Positions 34,403 through 42,137 of a DNA stretch of 64,000 bases are shown here, piece by piece; position 1 is the first letter of the stretch, and each line of letters opens with the position of its first letter. The translations under genes were made by a program, and so were the position numbers. The stretch is from assembly GCF_000719335.1 (NCBI RefSeq), contig NZ_JOGB01000007.1, positions 62,001 to 126,000 of the forward strand, given 5' to 3'. Origin of the DNA: Streptomyces sp. NRRL S-87 (GTDB taxonomy: Bacteria; Actinomycetota; Actinomycetes; Streptomycetales; Streptomycetaceae). The notes beneath the pieces are model-generated. The model was not told the origin of the DNA, did no database searches, and worked only from the letters and a program-made list of their open reading frames with translations.

Positions 34403-35992
34403 TCAGGCGGCAGCCCACGGCCAGTCGGCCGTCGCCGCGCCCTCCAGCAGCGGGACCATCCGGAAGGCCGCGTCCGTCAGCCCGCCGAACGTGTGCCGGC
34501 GCGGCCCGCCGGACGGGCCGTGCCCGGTCCGGTAGCCCGCCAGGTTCCAGGTGTAGACCGGCACGTCGGCCGGCACCTGCGCGGTCGGGTCCCCGTGGGA
34601 GTGGTACGAGGCCTGCTCGTCGGTGACGATCAGCACCCGGTCGTGCCCCCGGTAGTGCCGGCGCACGGCCTCCGTGGTGTCCGTGCCGCCGAGGTGGCGG
34701 AATCGGTCCAGCACCCGCAGCACCGACTCGCCCGGCCGGTACGGCACCGCCGCGCTCGTGGTGCCGAACTCCACGAGGTCCGCCGCCTCGGCCCGCACCG
34801 CCACCGCCGTGCCGAACACCGCGGCGGCGTCGGCCCGGTTCAGCTCCGACCGGTCCGACAGCGGCGCCCACATCGAGCCGGACCGGTCCACCAGGACCAG
34901 CGTCCGCCCCGTCAGCGCCGGTACGTTCGCCAGCGAGTGGCCGAGCGCGAGCTCCAGCGGGTACGCCCAGCGCAGCGAGGGCACGTGCCGGTGCGCGGCG
35001 AGGTACCGGAAGGGGAACTGCCGGGAGGCGGCCACCGCCGCCGGATCGGACAGCGTCGCGCCCACCCGGGCCGCGACCTCGTCCGAGACGCCCGCCCGGT
35101 CGAAGTTGCGCAGGTTGCGCACCAGGGCCATCGCCCCCATGGACGGGATCACCGCCTCCCAGACGGCGGCGTCGAGCGGCCCCTGGAGCCAGCCGGCCAG
35201 CGCTTCCCACGTCATGCCCGCGGCGGCCAGCCGCTCGGCACCACCGGGTCCGGTCACCGCCGCCCGCCGCTCGGCCACCGGGAGCGCCATCAGCGCCCGG
35301 TGCGCGACCAGCACGGGGGAGGAGGCGGGCGGCACGGCCGTCTCCGGGTGGTGCCGGCGGTCCAGCGCGTACCGGAACAGCCCGCCCTGCCACGGTGCGG
35401 CCGGATCCGGCGCGGCGTGCGTCAGGTTCAGGACGTCGCCGAAGCGGAAGCCCTTGCCGGCCGTGTCGTACTTGAGCAGGGCGCGCGGGTGGTAGAGGCG
35501 GCGCACCGCGTCGGCGACGCCCCGCTTGACGGGCTGCGGGAGCGCGCGGCCGTACCGCCCGGTCCAGTACGCGAGGAACTCGCCCGGCTCGTCCGGGCGC
35601 TGCAGGACGGAGTCGACCACCCGCCGGTTGGAGGGCCCCTCGGTGCTCCCGGCCGCCAGCCGGGCCCGTACGTACTCGGCGGCGCCGACGAGTGACGCGG
35701 TCCGCATCCCGGCGTCCGCGCGCAGCCAGCCGAGCAGGCCCGCGGTCCACTCCGGGTCCGAGACCGCGAGCTCGCGCACGAGCGCCGCGTACCGGTCGTC
35801 GCGGGCGTCGCCGGCCTCGTAGAAGGTCCGCTGGGTGACGAAGTTGGCCACGGCCAGCAGGAACAGCTCCGAGCGGGCGTCGCGGAGGTGGCCGGGGCCG
35901 CCTTGGTGGTTGTGGGTGACCGCGCCGGTGGTGCGGACCGGGCCGGAGTGCGCGGCGGCCGCCCTGTTCGGGCGCAGGTTGAAGCGCGACAT
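34403..35992 (-). CDS. rsr: TROVE/vWA protein, bacterial Ro60 (Rsr) homologue
   Basis: The 529-residue protein has an N-terminal TROVE domain (about residues 25-330: LRDARSELFLLAVANFVTQRTFYEAGDARDDRYAALVREL and later helical repeats such as MALVRNLRNF) and a C-terminal von Willebrand A domain with the metal-site motif D-R-S-G-S at 369-373 (LVLVDRSGSM) and GGTDTTEA. TROVE proteins are ring-shaped RNA-binding proteins; Ro60 and bacterial Rsr bind Y RNAs and misfolded RNAs, and Rsr helps rRNA maturation and RNA decay with PNPase. ATG 35992 is preceded by GGGGGG. Two Y-RNA-like candidates on the same strand end 42 bases upstream, which strongly supports the RNP role. Confidence 0.92.
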   Translation of the reverse strand: MSRFNLRPNRAAAAHSGPVRTTGAVTHNHQGGPGHLRDARSELFLLAVANFVTQRTFYEAGDARDDRYAALVRELAVSDPEWTAGLLGWLRADAGMRTASLVGAAEYVRARLAAGSTEGPSNRRVVDSVLQRPDEPGEFLAYWTGRYGRALPQPVKRGVADAVRRLYHPRALLKYDTAGKGFRFGDVLNLTHAAPDPAAPWQGGLFRYALDRRHHPETAVPPASSPVLVAHRALMALPVAERRAAVTGPGGAERLAAAGMTWEALAGWLQGPLDAAVWEAVIPSMGAMALVRNLRNFDRAGVSDEVAARVGATLSDPAAVAASRQFPFRYLAAHRHVPSLRWAYPLELALGHSLANVPALTGRTLVLVDRSGSMWAPLSDRSELNRADAAAVFGTAVAVRAEAADLVEFGTTSAAVPYRPGESVLRVLDRFRHLGGTDTTEAVRRHYRGHDRVLIVTDEQASYHSHGDPTAQVPADVPVYTWNLAGYRTGHGPSGGPRRHTFGGLTDAAFRMVPLLEGAATADWPWAAA

Positions 35993-36033
35993 GGTGAATC
36001 CCCCCGAATTCGGTGACGACGGCGGGAGGCGGT

Positions 36034-36183
36034 GCGCGGGGGACGCCCGAGGTCGGAGGTCGGCGACGGCGCATAGCCGGGCGAGCTTCCGAACTGCTCC
36101 ACCGACCGTGGCCGGACGGGATTCGAACCCGCGACCTCCCGGTCCGAAGGAGCCGTCGCCTGCGCACCGGGCATCCCCCACAC
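36034..36183 (-). ncRNA. Y-RNA (YrlA-like) candidate 2, proximal to the TROVE gene
   Basis: On the minus strand a 16 bp terminal helix (36168-36183 with 36034-36049, three G-U pairs) encloses an asymmetric internal loop and an inner perfect 9 bp helix (36152-36160 with 36062-36070). Inside are, in order, a CTCC...GGAG hairpin, a canonical T arm (36116-36132, loop TTCGAAT), an acceptor-type stem (36111-36115 with 36102-36106) closed by a CACG tetraloop, and a D arm (36083-36099, GAGC/GCTC with GG in the loop). This T arm - acceptor - D arm order is a circularly permuted tRNA, the architecture reported for the tRNA-mimic module of bacterial YrlA RNAs. It is a non-coding RNA candidate of about 150 bases; ends are inferred from pairing only. 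Confidence 0.8.
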
Positions 36184-36248
36184 GGCCTCCCGAGATCAGA
36201 AGTGGCGGCGGTGTGGGTTTCTCTGCGAAAGAAGGAACCGCAGCCGGG

Positions 36249-36408
36249 CGCACCGGGAGGTGCGTGAGCGAGGTCCAGAGGACGGGGCGGCGGAACCGGT
36301 GTGACCGCTGCTCTACCGATTGAGCTACACCGCCCGCGAGGGCGGTGGCGGGACTCGAACCCGCAACCCGCGAAGGAGGTCCTGCCTGCGCACCTGGACG
36401 TTCCTCAC
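36249..36408 (-). ncRNA. Y-RNA (YrlA-like) candidate 1, distal, with 3' hairpin
   Basis: On the minus strand outer pairings GTGAG/CTCAC (36404-36408 with 36264-36268), GTCCAG/CTGGAC (36394-36399 with 36273-36278) and AGGAC/GTCCT (36379-36383 with 36279-36283) enclose a T arm (36348-36364, perfect 5 bp stem, loop TTCGAGT), a perfect 8 bp acceptor stem (36340-36347 with 36328-36335) closed by TCGC, and a D arm (36309-36327) that would fit any elongator tRNA. The T arm precedes the D arm, so this is a permuted tRNA, not a tRNA gene. A 6 bp hairpin with TCCC loop (36249-36264) follows and then T-rich sequence, a plausible terminator. TAGGGT near 36406-36411 could be a -10 box. Confidence 0.78.
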
Positions 36409-36473
36409 CCTAGGACCCGCGGCCGAGGCGGGCCACGGGTTTTCCGGGGGCCGTGCCGAGCGGGGGCGGTTCG

Positions 36474-37025
36474 TCAGGCCGCCGTGCGCAGCTGCTCGCG
36501 CGCGTCCATCAGGGCGAAGCCCAGCAGGTTCAGCCCGCGCCAGCGGGCCGGCACCAGGGCGTCCGGCGAGTTCACCCCGAGCCCGATGCCCCAGATCCGG
36601 TCCAGCGGGCTCGCCTCGACCAGCACCCGGCCCCCCGTCCCGAGCAGGAAGGACCTGAGCGCCGGGTCGGAGCCGAACTTGTGCACGCTGCCCTCGACCA
36701 CGATCCGGTACCGCTCGCGCTCCCAGACGGCGTCGTCGAACCCGCGCACCAGCCGTCCCTGCTTCTTCGCCTCCGCCGGCGTGCGCGAGGCGAGCACCGC
36801 GGCCAGCGCATCGGCGTCGTCGAACAGACGTGCCTTCTCGGCCATCATCCAGTGCTCGGCGGTCGCGTACCCGATGTCACCCACCGTGAACGGAGCGGAC
36901 CACCACTGCGACAGACAGCTCGCACCGAGCGTCCCGTCCGGCCGCGGCCGGTGTCCCCAGAACGCCAGGTACTTCACCGGCTCACCCCGGTTGACCTGCT
37001 CGATCAACTTGTCGATCTTCTCCAT
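36474..37025 (-). CDS. NADAR family protein
   Basis: The 183-residue protein carries the NADAR (YbiA/DUF1768) fold: YLAFWGH near residue 22, CLSQWWSAPFTVGDIGYATAEHWMMAEKARLFDD, WERERYRIVVEGSVHKFG and IWGIGLGVNSPDALVPARWRGLNLLGFALM. Characterised members are N-glycosidases acting on riboflavin intermediates or removing ADP-ribose from guanine bases. ATG 37025 (MEKIDKLIEQVNRG) gives the usual start; the frame continues upstream without a better one. It is co-directional with the two Y-RNA candidates and the TROVE gene, starting 65 bases before candidate 1, and divergent from the aldehyde dehydrogenase operon. Confidence 0.87.
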   Translation of the reverse strand: MEKIDKLIEQVNRGEPVKYLAFWGHRPRPDGTLGASCLSQWWSAPFTVGDIGYATAEHWMMAEKARLFDDADALAAVLASRTPAEAKKQGRLVRGFDDAVWERERYRIVVEGSVHKFGSDPALRSFLLGTGGRVLVEASPLDRIWGIGLGVNSPDALVPARWRGLNLLGFALMDAREQLRTAA

Positions 37026-37096
37026 GCACGCGAGTCTGGCACTCGCCACTGACACTTCGTACGGGATTTCCTCCCCGATGCGACACATGGTCGACC

Positions 37097-37132
37097 GATT
37101 CCGTCGCGTAACCAAAAGGAAACGACGGAATC
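37097..37132. promoter_or_regulatory. Perfect 10-base inverted repeat, candidate operator
   Basis: GATTCCGTCG (37097-37106) and CGACGGAATC (37123-37132) are perfect inverted copies separated by 16 A-rich bases. The repeat ends two bases before the -35 box of the promoter at 37135-37163, between the divergent NADAR gene and polyamine operon. The 3' arm continues into CGGAATCA, a word shared with the control region at 24656-24663. Confidence 0.55.
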
Positions 37133-37134
37133 AC

Positions 37135-37163
37135 TTGTTGGACGGAAAACCCTCTGTCAGGAT
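37135..37163 (+). promoter_or_regulatory. Promoter of the polyamine transport operon
   Basis: TTGTTG (37135-37140) and CAGGAT (37158-37163) are separated by 17 bases and match the Streptomyces housekeeping consensus TTGACN and TAGGAT well. Transcription would start near 37170 and give a 30-base leader to ATG 37200. Confidence 0.6.
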
Positions 37164-37199
37164 CGGCACTCAATTCGAGCTGGAGCTACGGAGAGCGTG

Positions 37200-38714
37200 A
37201 TGGGCAACCGCTTCCAGGTTAAGGACCGATTCGCCGACGGCGCGCAGTACATCGGCGGCCGTCTCCGGTCCGGTACCTCCGGACACTCACACACGGTGGT
37301 CAACCCCGCCACCGGAGAAGAGGTCCTCACGTACGAGCTGGCCTCCACTGCGGACGTCGACGAGGCCGTCGCCGCCGCCAAGGCCGCCTTCCCGGCCTGG
37401 GCCGCCGCCACGCCCGGCGAGCGCTCGGACGCCCTGCACCGTTTCGCCGCCGTGCTCGCCGAGCAGGCCGAGGACTTCGCGTACGCCGAGTCGCTCCAGT
37501 GCGGCAAGCCGCTCAAGCTGAGCACCGAGTTCGACGTCCCGGGCACGATCGACAACACCGCCTTCTTCGCCGGCGCGGCCCGTCACCTCCAGGGTCAGGC
37601 CGCCGCCGAGTACTCCGGCGACCACACCTCGTACGTACGCCGGGAGCCGATCGGCGTGGTCGGCTCCATCGCTCCGTGGAACTACCCCCTCCAGATGGCC
37701 GCCTGGAAGATCCTCCCGGCCGTCGCCGCGGGCAACACGATCGTCCTCAAGCCCGCCGAGCTCACCCCCCTGACCTCCCTGATGTTCGCCCAGGCCGCCA
37801 CCGAGGCCGGCATCCCCGACGGCGTCATCAACATCGTCACCGGCGCCGGCCGCGAGGCGGGCGAGCACCTGGTCGGGCACCCGGACGTGGCCATGACCTC
37901 GTTCACCGGCTCCACCCCGGTCGGCAAGCGGGTCGCCGAGGTCGCGACCGCCACCGTCAAGCGACTGCACCTGGAGCTCGGCGGCAAGGCGCCCTTCGTC
38001 GTCTTCGACGACGCCGACGTGGAGGCCGCCGCCCACGGCGCCGTCGCCGCCTCGCTCATCAACACCGGCCAGGACTGCACCGCGGCCACCCGCGCGTACG
38101 TCCAGCGCCCCGTGTACGACGCCTTCGTCGCCCGGGTGGCCGAACTGATGGCCTCCGTCCGCGTGGGCGACCCCTTCGAGCCCGGCACCGACCTCGGACC
38201 GCTCGTCTCCCACGTCCAGCGCGACCGCGTCGCCGCCTTCGTCGAGCGGGCCCGCGCCTACGCCACCGTCGTGACCGGCGGCGAGGCCCCCGGCGGGGCG
38301 CTCGCCGACGGCGCGTACTATCGGCCCACCCTGATCACGGACGCCCCGCAGGACAGCGAGGTCGTGCAGTCCGAGATCTTCGGCCCGGTCCTGGTCGTGC
38401 TGCCCTTCGACAGCGACGACGAGGCCATCGGCCTGGCCAACGACACGCCGTACGGACTCGCCGCCTCCGCCTGGAGCCGTGACGTCTACCGCGCGAACCG
38501 CGCCACCCGGGAGATCAAGGCAGGCTGCGTCTGGGTCAACGACCACATTCCGATCATCAGCGAGATGCCGCACGGCGGGTACAAGGCCAGCGGCTTCGGC
38601 AAGGACATGTCGTCGTACTCCTTCGAGGAGTACACGCAGGTCAAGCACGTCATGTACGACAACACCGCGGTGGCCCGCAAGGACTGGCACCGCACGATCT
38701 TCGGGGACCGATAG
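37200..38714 (+). CDS. Aldehyde dehydrogenase (aminobutyraldehyde-type), first gene of polyamine operon
   Basis: The 504-residue enzyme has catalytic Cys293 in NTGQDCTAATR, Glu259 in LELGGKAP and the PWNYP cofactor segment. It shares the DCTAATR motif with the dehydrogenase at 24802, so the two are paralogues of the aminobutyraldehyde (PuuC/PatD) branch. Leading an operon with PotD, PotA, PotB, PotC and a PuuB-like oxidase, it most likely oxidises the aldehyde made from imported diamines. GGAG at 37190-37193 favours ATG 37200 over GTG 37197. The PotD-like gene starts 54 bases after its stop. Confidence 0.88.
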   Translation: MGNRFQVKDRFADGAQYIGGRLRSGTSGHSHTVVNPATGEEVLTYELASTADVDEAVAAAKAAFPAWAAATPGERSDALHRFAAVLAEQAEDFAYAESLQCGKPLKLSTEFDVPGTIDNTAFFAGAARHLQGQAAAEYSGDHTSYVRREPIGVVGSIAPWNYPLQMAAWKILPAVAAGNTIVLKPAELTPLTSLMFAQAATEAGIPDGVINIVTGAGREAGEHLVGHPDVAMTSFTGSTPVGKRVAEVATATVKRLHLELGGKAPFVVFDDADVEAAAHGAVAASLINTGQDCTAATRAYVQRPVYDAFVARVAELMASVRVGDPFEPGTDLGPLVSHVQRDRVAAFVERARAYATVVTGGEAPGGALADGAYYRPTLITDAPQDSEVVQSEIFGPVLVVLPFDSDDEAIGLANDTPYGLAASAWSRDVYRANRATREIKAGCVWVNDHIPIISEMPHGGYKASGFGKDMSSYSFEEYTQVKHVMYDNTAVARKDWHRTIFGDR

Positions 38715-38768
38715 AAGGCGCTCCGCCCGACCAGCGGAACTACACGACACATGGGAAAGGCACAGCGC

Positions 38769-40016
38769 ATGGAGCACCAGGAGCCCGGGCTCTCGGCAGT
38801 GGAGTTGGCGGCGATGCGGCGCAGCCTCACGAGCGGGCGCGGCGCGCTCACCCGCCGCTCGTTGCTGCGCGCCTCAGGGATGGGCGCGCTGGCGCTCGGC
38901 GGCCTCGGCACGCTGACCGCCTGCGGCATCCCCCCGGCCAAGCGTTCCGAGGGCCCGGCGGCGGCCTCCGACGACCACTCGGCCCAGGAGAAGGTGATCA
39001 ACTTCTCCAACTGGACCGAGTACATGGACATCAGCGAGGACGAGAAGCACCGTCCGACGCTGGAGGAGTTCACCAAGCGGACCGGGATCAAGGTCAAGTA
39101 CACCGAGGACATCAACGACAACGTCGAGTTCTTCGGCAAGATCCGGCCCCAGCTGGCCGCCGGCCAGGAGACCGGCCGCGACCTGATCGTCGTCACCGAC
39201 TGGCTGGCCGCCCGCATGATCAAGCTCGGCTGGGTGCAGCAGCTGGACCCGTCCCACCTCCCGCACGCCTTCGCCAACCTCGTGCAGCAGTTCCGGATGC
39301 CCGACTGGGACCCGGGCCGCGCCCACTCCTACCCGTGGACCGGCATCTCCACCGTCATCGCCTACAACACGAAGGCGACCGGCGGGAAGAAGGTCGACTC
39401 CGTCACCCAGATGCTCGACGACCCCTCCCTCAAGGGCCGCGTCGGCTTCCTGACGGAGATGCGCGACACCATGGGCATGACCATGCTCGACATGGGCTAC
39501 GACCCGGCCACCTTCACCACCCCCCAGTACGACGCCGCCATCGCGCGCCTGCAGAAGGGCGTCGACAAGAAGCAGATCCGCCGCTTCACCGGCAACGACT
39601 ACACCTCGGACCTCGACAAGGGCGACCTGGCCGCCTGTCTGGCCTGGGCCGGCGACATCATCCAGCTCCAGGCCGACAACCCGGCCATCCAGTACGCCAT
39701 CCCGGCCGCGGGCTACATGACCTCGACGGACAACCTGCTGGTGCCCGCGAAGGCGCGCCACAAGACGAACGCCGAGCGGCTCATCGACTACTACTACGAG
39801 CCCGCCGTCGCCGCAGAGCTGGCCGCGTACATCAACTACGTCTGCCCGGTCGAGGGCGTCCGGCCCGAGCTCGCCAAGATCGACCCGGCGCTGGCGGCCA
39901 ACCCCCTGATCATCCCGGACAAGGCGATGGCCTCGAAGTCGCACGCCTTCCGCTCCCTGACCGTCCAGGAAGAGCGGGAGTACGAGGAGAAGTTCGCCAA
40001 GCTCATCGGTGCCTGA
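38769..40016 (+). CDS. potD: PotD-like polyamine-binding lipoprotein (Tat-type signal)
   Basis: The 415-residue binding protein has a Tat motif with Arg29-Arg30 (LTRRSLLRASGMG) and lipobox LTAC with Cys52, so it is exported folded and lipid-anchored. Mature segments FSNWTEYMDISEDE, DLIVVTDWLAARMIKLGW, IRRFTGNDYTSDLDKGDLAACLAWAGDIIQLQADNP and YINYVCPVEGV match the spermidine/putrescine-binding family and its paralogue at 26379. The 28-residue stretch before the Tat motif is longer than usual. ATG 38769 is chosen because GGGAAAGG (38753-38760) is eight bases away; ATG 38751 contains that site. PotA follows after 46 bases. Confidence 0.92.
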   Translation: MEHQEPGLSAVELAAMRRSLTSGRGALTRRSLLRASGMGALALGGLGTLTACGIPPAKRSEGPAAASDDHSAQEKVINFSNWTEYMDISEDEKHRPTLEEFTKRTGIKVKYTEDINDNVEFFGKIRPQLAAGQETGRDLIVVTDWLAARMIKLGWVQQLDPSHLPHAFANLVQQFRMPDWDPGRAHSYPWTGISTVIAYNTKATGGKKVDSVTQMLDDPSLKGRVGFLTEMRDTMGMTMLDMGYDPATFTTPQYDAAIARLQKGVDKKQIRRFTGNDYTSDLDKGDLAACLAWAGDIIQLQADNPAIQYAIPAAGYMTSTDNLLVPAKARHKTNAERLIDYYYEPAVAAELAAYINYVCPVEGVRPELAKIDPALAANPLIIPDKAMASKSHAFRSLTVQEEREYEEKFAKLIGA

Positions 40017-40062
40017 CCCCGCCGCCCCCCCTTCCGAATTCCACACCACGGGACCGCGACCC

Positions 40063-41214
40063 ATGACTGACAAGACCGCGGGCGGCGATGTCCGCCTTTC
40101 CGGGATCAGCAAGCACTACGGCAGCTTCACCGCCGTGCACCCGCTGGACCTGACCATCCCCCAGGGCTCCTTCTTCGCCCTGCTCGGCGCCTCCGGCTGC
40201 GGGAAGACCACGACCCTGCGCATGATCGCCGGCCTGGAGGACCCCTCCACCGGCACCGTCCACCTCGGCGACCGCGACGTCACGCACCTGCCGCCCTACA
40301 AGCGGCCGGTCAACACGGTGTTCCAGAGCTACGCGCTCTTCCCGCACATGGACATCTTCGAGAACATCGCCTTCGGTCTGCGCCGGCGCGGCATCAAGTC
40401 GGTCAAGAAGCAGGTCGACGACATGATCGAGCTCGTCCAGCTCGGCGAGCACACCCGCAAGAAGCCGCACCAGCTCTCCGGCGGCCAGCAGCAGCGCGTC
40501 GCCGTGGCCCGCGCGCTCATCAACCACCCCCAGGTGCTCCTCCTCGACGAGCCCCTCGGCGCCCTCGACCTCAAGCTGCGCCGCCAGATGCAGCTGGAGC
40601 TCAAGCGCATCCAGACCGAGGTCGGCATCACCTTCGTCCACGTCACCCACGACCAGGAGGAGGCCATGACCATGGCCGACACGGTCGCGGTGATGAACGG
40701 CGGCCGCGTCGAGCAGCTCGGTGCCCCCGCCGAGCTCTACGAGAACCCGCGCACCACCTTCGTGGCCAACTTCCTCGGCACCTCGAACCTCATCGAGGCC
40801 TCCGTGGAGTCCGCCGGCTCCGACGACGTGGTCGTCTCCGCCGCCGGCAGCAAGCTCCGGCTGCCCGCGCAGCGCTGCTCCACCACGCCCCGCAACGGCG
40901 ACCACCTGCTGGTGGGGGTGCGCCCGGAGAAGATCTCCGTGGTGCACGCCGAGGACGCGCACACGGTCGCCGCCGGGCGCAACACCCTCACCGGCCGGAT
41001 CGCCGACTCCTCCTTCATCGGCGTCTCCACCCAGTTCGTGGTCGACACCGCGGTGTGCCCCGAGTTCGAGGTGTACGTCCAGAACGTCGAGCGCGACGCC
41101 CGCCTGACCCCCGGCACCGAGGTCGTCCTGCACTGGAACCCGGAGCACACCTTCGGCCTCGACGCCGCCCAGGACATCGACGCCGGCGCCCCGACGGTCG
41201 AGGAGGGCGCATGA
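40063..41214 (+). CDS. potA: Spermidine/putrescine ABC transporter ATPase
   Basis: The 383-residue ATPase has Walker [11 protein letters not shown]-loop [24 protein letters not shown], signature [15 protein letters not shown], Walker [13 protein letters not shown] and VTHDQEEA. The C-terminal 130 residues form a TOBE domain, giving the standard PotA length. ATG 40063 ([20 protein letters not shown]) is likely; a GTG at 40009 overlapping the potD stop is possible. Its stop overlaps the potB start as ATGA. Confidence 0.94.
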   Translation: MTDKTAGGDVRLSGISKHYGSFTAVHPLDLTIPQGSFFALLGASGCGKTTTLRMIAGLEDPSTGTVHLGDRDVTHLPPYKRPVNTVFQSYALFPHMDIFENIAFGLRRRGIKSVKKQVDDMIELVQLGEHTRKKPHQLSGGQQQRVAVARALINHPQVLLLDEPLGALDLKLRRQMQLELKRIQTEVGITFVHVTHDQEEAMTMADTVAVMNGGRVEQLGAPAELYENPRTTFVANFLGTSNLIEASVESAGSDDVVVSAAGSKLRLPAQRCSTTPRNGDHLLVGVRPEKISVVHAEDAHTVAAGRNTLTGRIADSSFIGVSTQFVVDTAVCPEFEVYVQNVERDARLTPGTEVVLHWNPEHTFGLDAAQDIDAGAPTVEEGA

Positions 41215-42137
41215 CCGCCACCGTGGCGCCCCCCGCCGAGCCGCAGGCGGAGCCGCCGGTCCACAAGGCCTCGGCGCGCCGCAAGCTGGTCCCGTACTGG
41301 CTGCTGCTGCCCGGCATCGTGTGGCTGCTCGTCTTCTTCGTCCTGCCGATGATCTACCAGGCCTCGACCTCCGTCCAGACCGGCTCCCTGGAGAGCGGCT
41401 TCGAGGTCACCTGGCACTTCCAGACCTACTGGGACGCGTTCACCGAGTACCTCCCGCAGTTCCTGCGCTCCCTGCTGTACGCCGGCACCGCCACCGTCCT
41501 GTGCCTGCTGATGGGCTACCCGCTCGCGTACCTGATCGCCTTCCGGGCCGGTCGCTGGCGCAACCTGCTGCTCATCCTGGTGATCGCGCCCTTCTTCACC
41601 AGCTTCCTCATCCGCACGCTGGCGTGGAAGACGATCCTCGCCGACGGCGGACCGGTCGTGGAGGTCCTCAACACGCTCCACGTCCTGGACGTCACCAGCT
41701 GGCTCGGCATGACCGAGGGCGACCGCGTGCTGGCCACCCCGCTGGCCGTGGTCTGCGGTCTGACGTACAACTTCCTCCCCTTCATGATCCTTCCGCTGTA
41801 CACCTCGCTGGAGCGGATCGACTCGCGCCTCCACGAGGCCGCCGGGGACCTGTACGCCACGCCCGCCACCACGTTCCGCAAGGTGACCTTCCCGCTGTCG
41901 ATGCCCGGCGTGGTCTCCGGCACGCTGCTCACCTTCATCCCGGCGAGCGGCGACTACGTCAACGCCGAGCTGCTCGGCTCGACCGACACCCGCATGATCG
42001 GCAACGTCATCCAGTCGCAGTACCTGCGGATCCTGGACTACCCCACCGCGGCCGCGCTGTCGTTCATCCTCATGGCCATCGTCCTGATCATGGTCACCGT
42101 CTACATCCGCCGCGCCGGAACGGAGGACCTGGTCTGA
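41211..42137 (+). CDS. potB: Spermidine/putrescine ABC transporter permease
   Basis: The 308-residue permease has six membrane segments (first: YWLLLPGIVWLLVFFVLPMIYQ) and the EAA loop LHEAAGDLYATPATTFRKVTFPLSMPG that contacts PotA. It is the PotB type, with the longer N-terminal tail. Its ATG overlaps the potA stop and its own stop shares a base with the potC start, so potA, potB and potC are coupled in translation. Confidence 0.93.
   Translation: MTATVAPPAEPQAEPPVHKASARRKLVPYWLLLPGIVWLLVFFVLPMIYQASTSVQTGSLESGFEVTWHFQTYWDAFTEYLPQFLRSLLYAGTATVLCLLMGYPLAYLIAFRAGRWRNLLLILVIAPFFTSFLIRTLAWKTILADGGPVVEVLNTLHVLDVTSWLGMTEGDRVLATPLAVVCGLTYNFLPFMILPLYTSLERIDSRLHEAAGDLYATPATTFRKVTFPLSMPGVVSGTLLTFIPASGDYVNAELLGSTDTRMIGNVIQSQYLRILDYPTAAALSFILMAIVLIMVTVYIRRAGTEDLV

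Noticed and set aside
36034..36408. The T-loop and D-arm sequences as ordinary tRNA genes or tRNA pseudogenes
   Set aside because: In both copies the T arm precedes the D arm, the acceptor strands are joined by a tetraloop, and there is no 7-base anticodon loop in a tRNA context. Two independent decays would not give the same permuted order with shared flanking motifs.
36034..37200. An integrated mobile element using a tRNA-like attachment site
   Set aside because: No integrase, excisionase, replication gene or flanking direct repeat of useful length is present, and the neighbouring genes are ordinary chromosomal genes.
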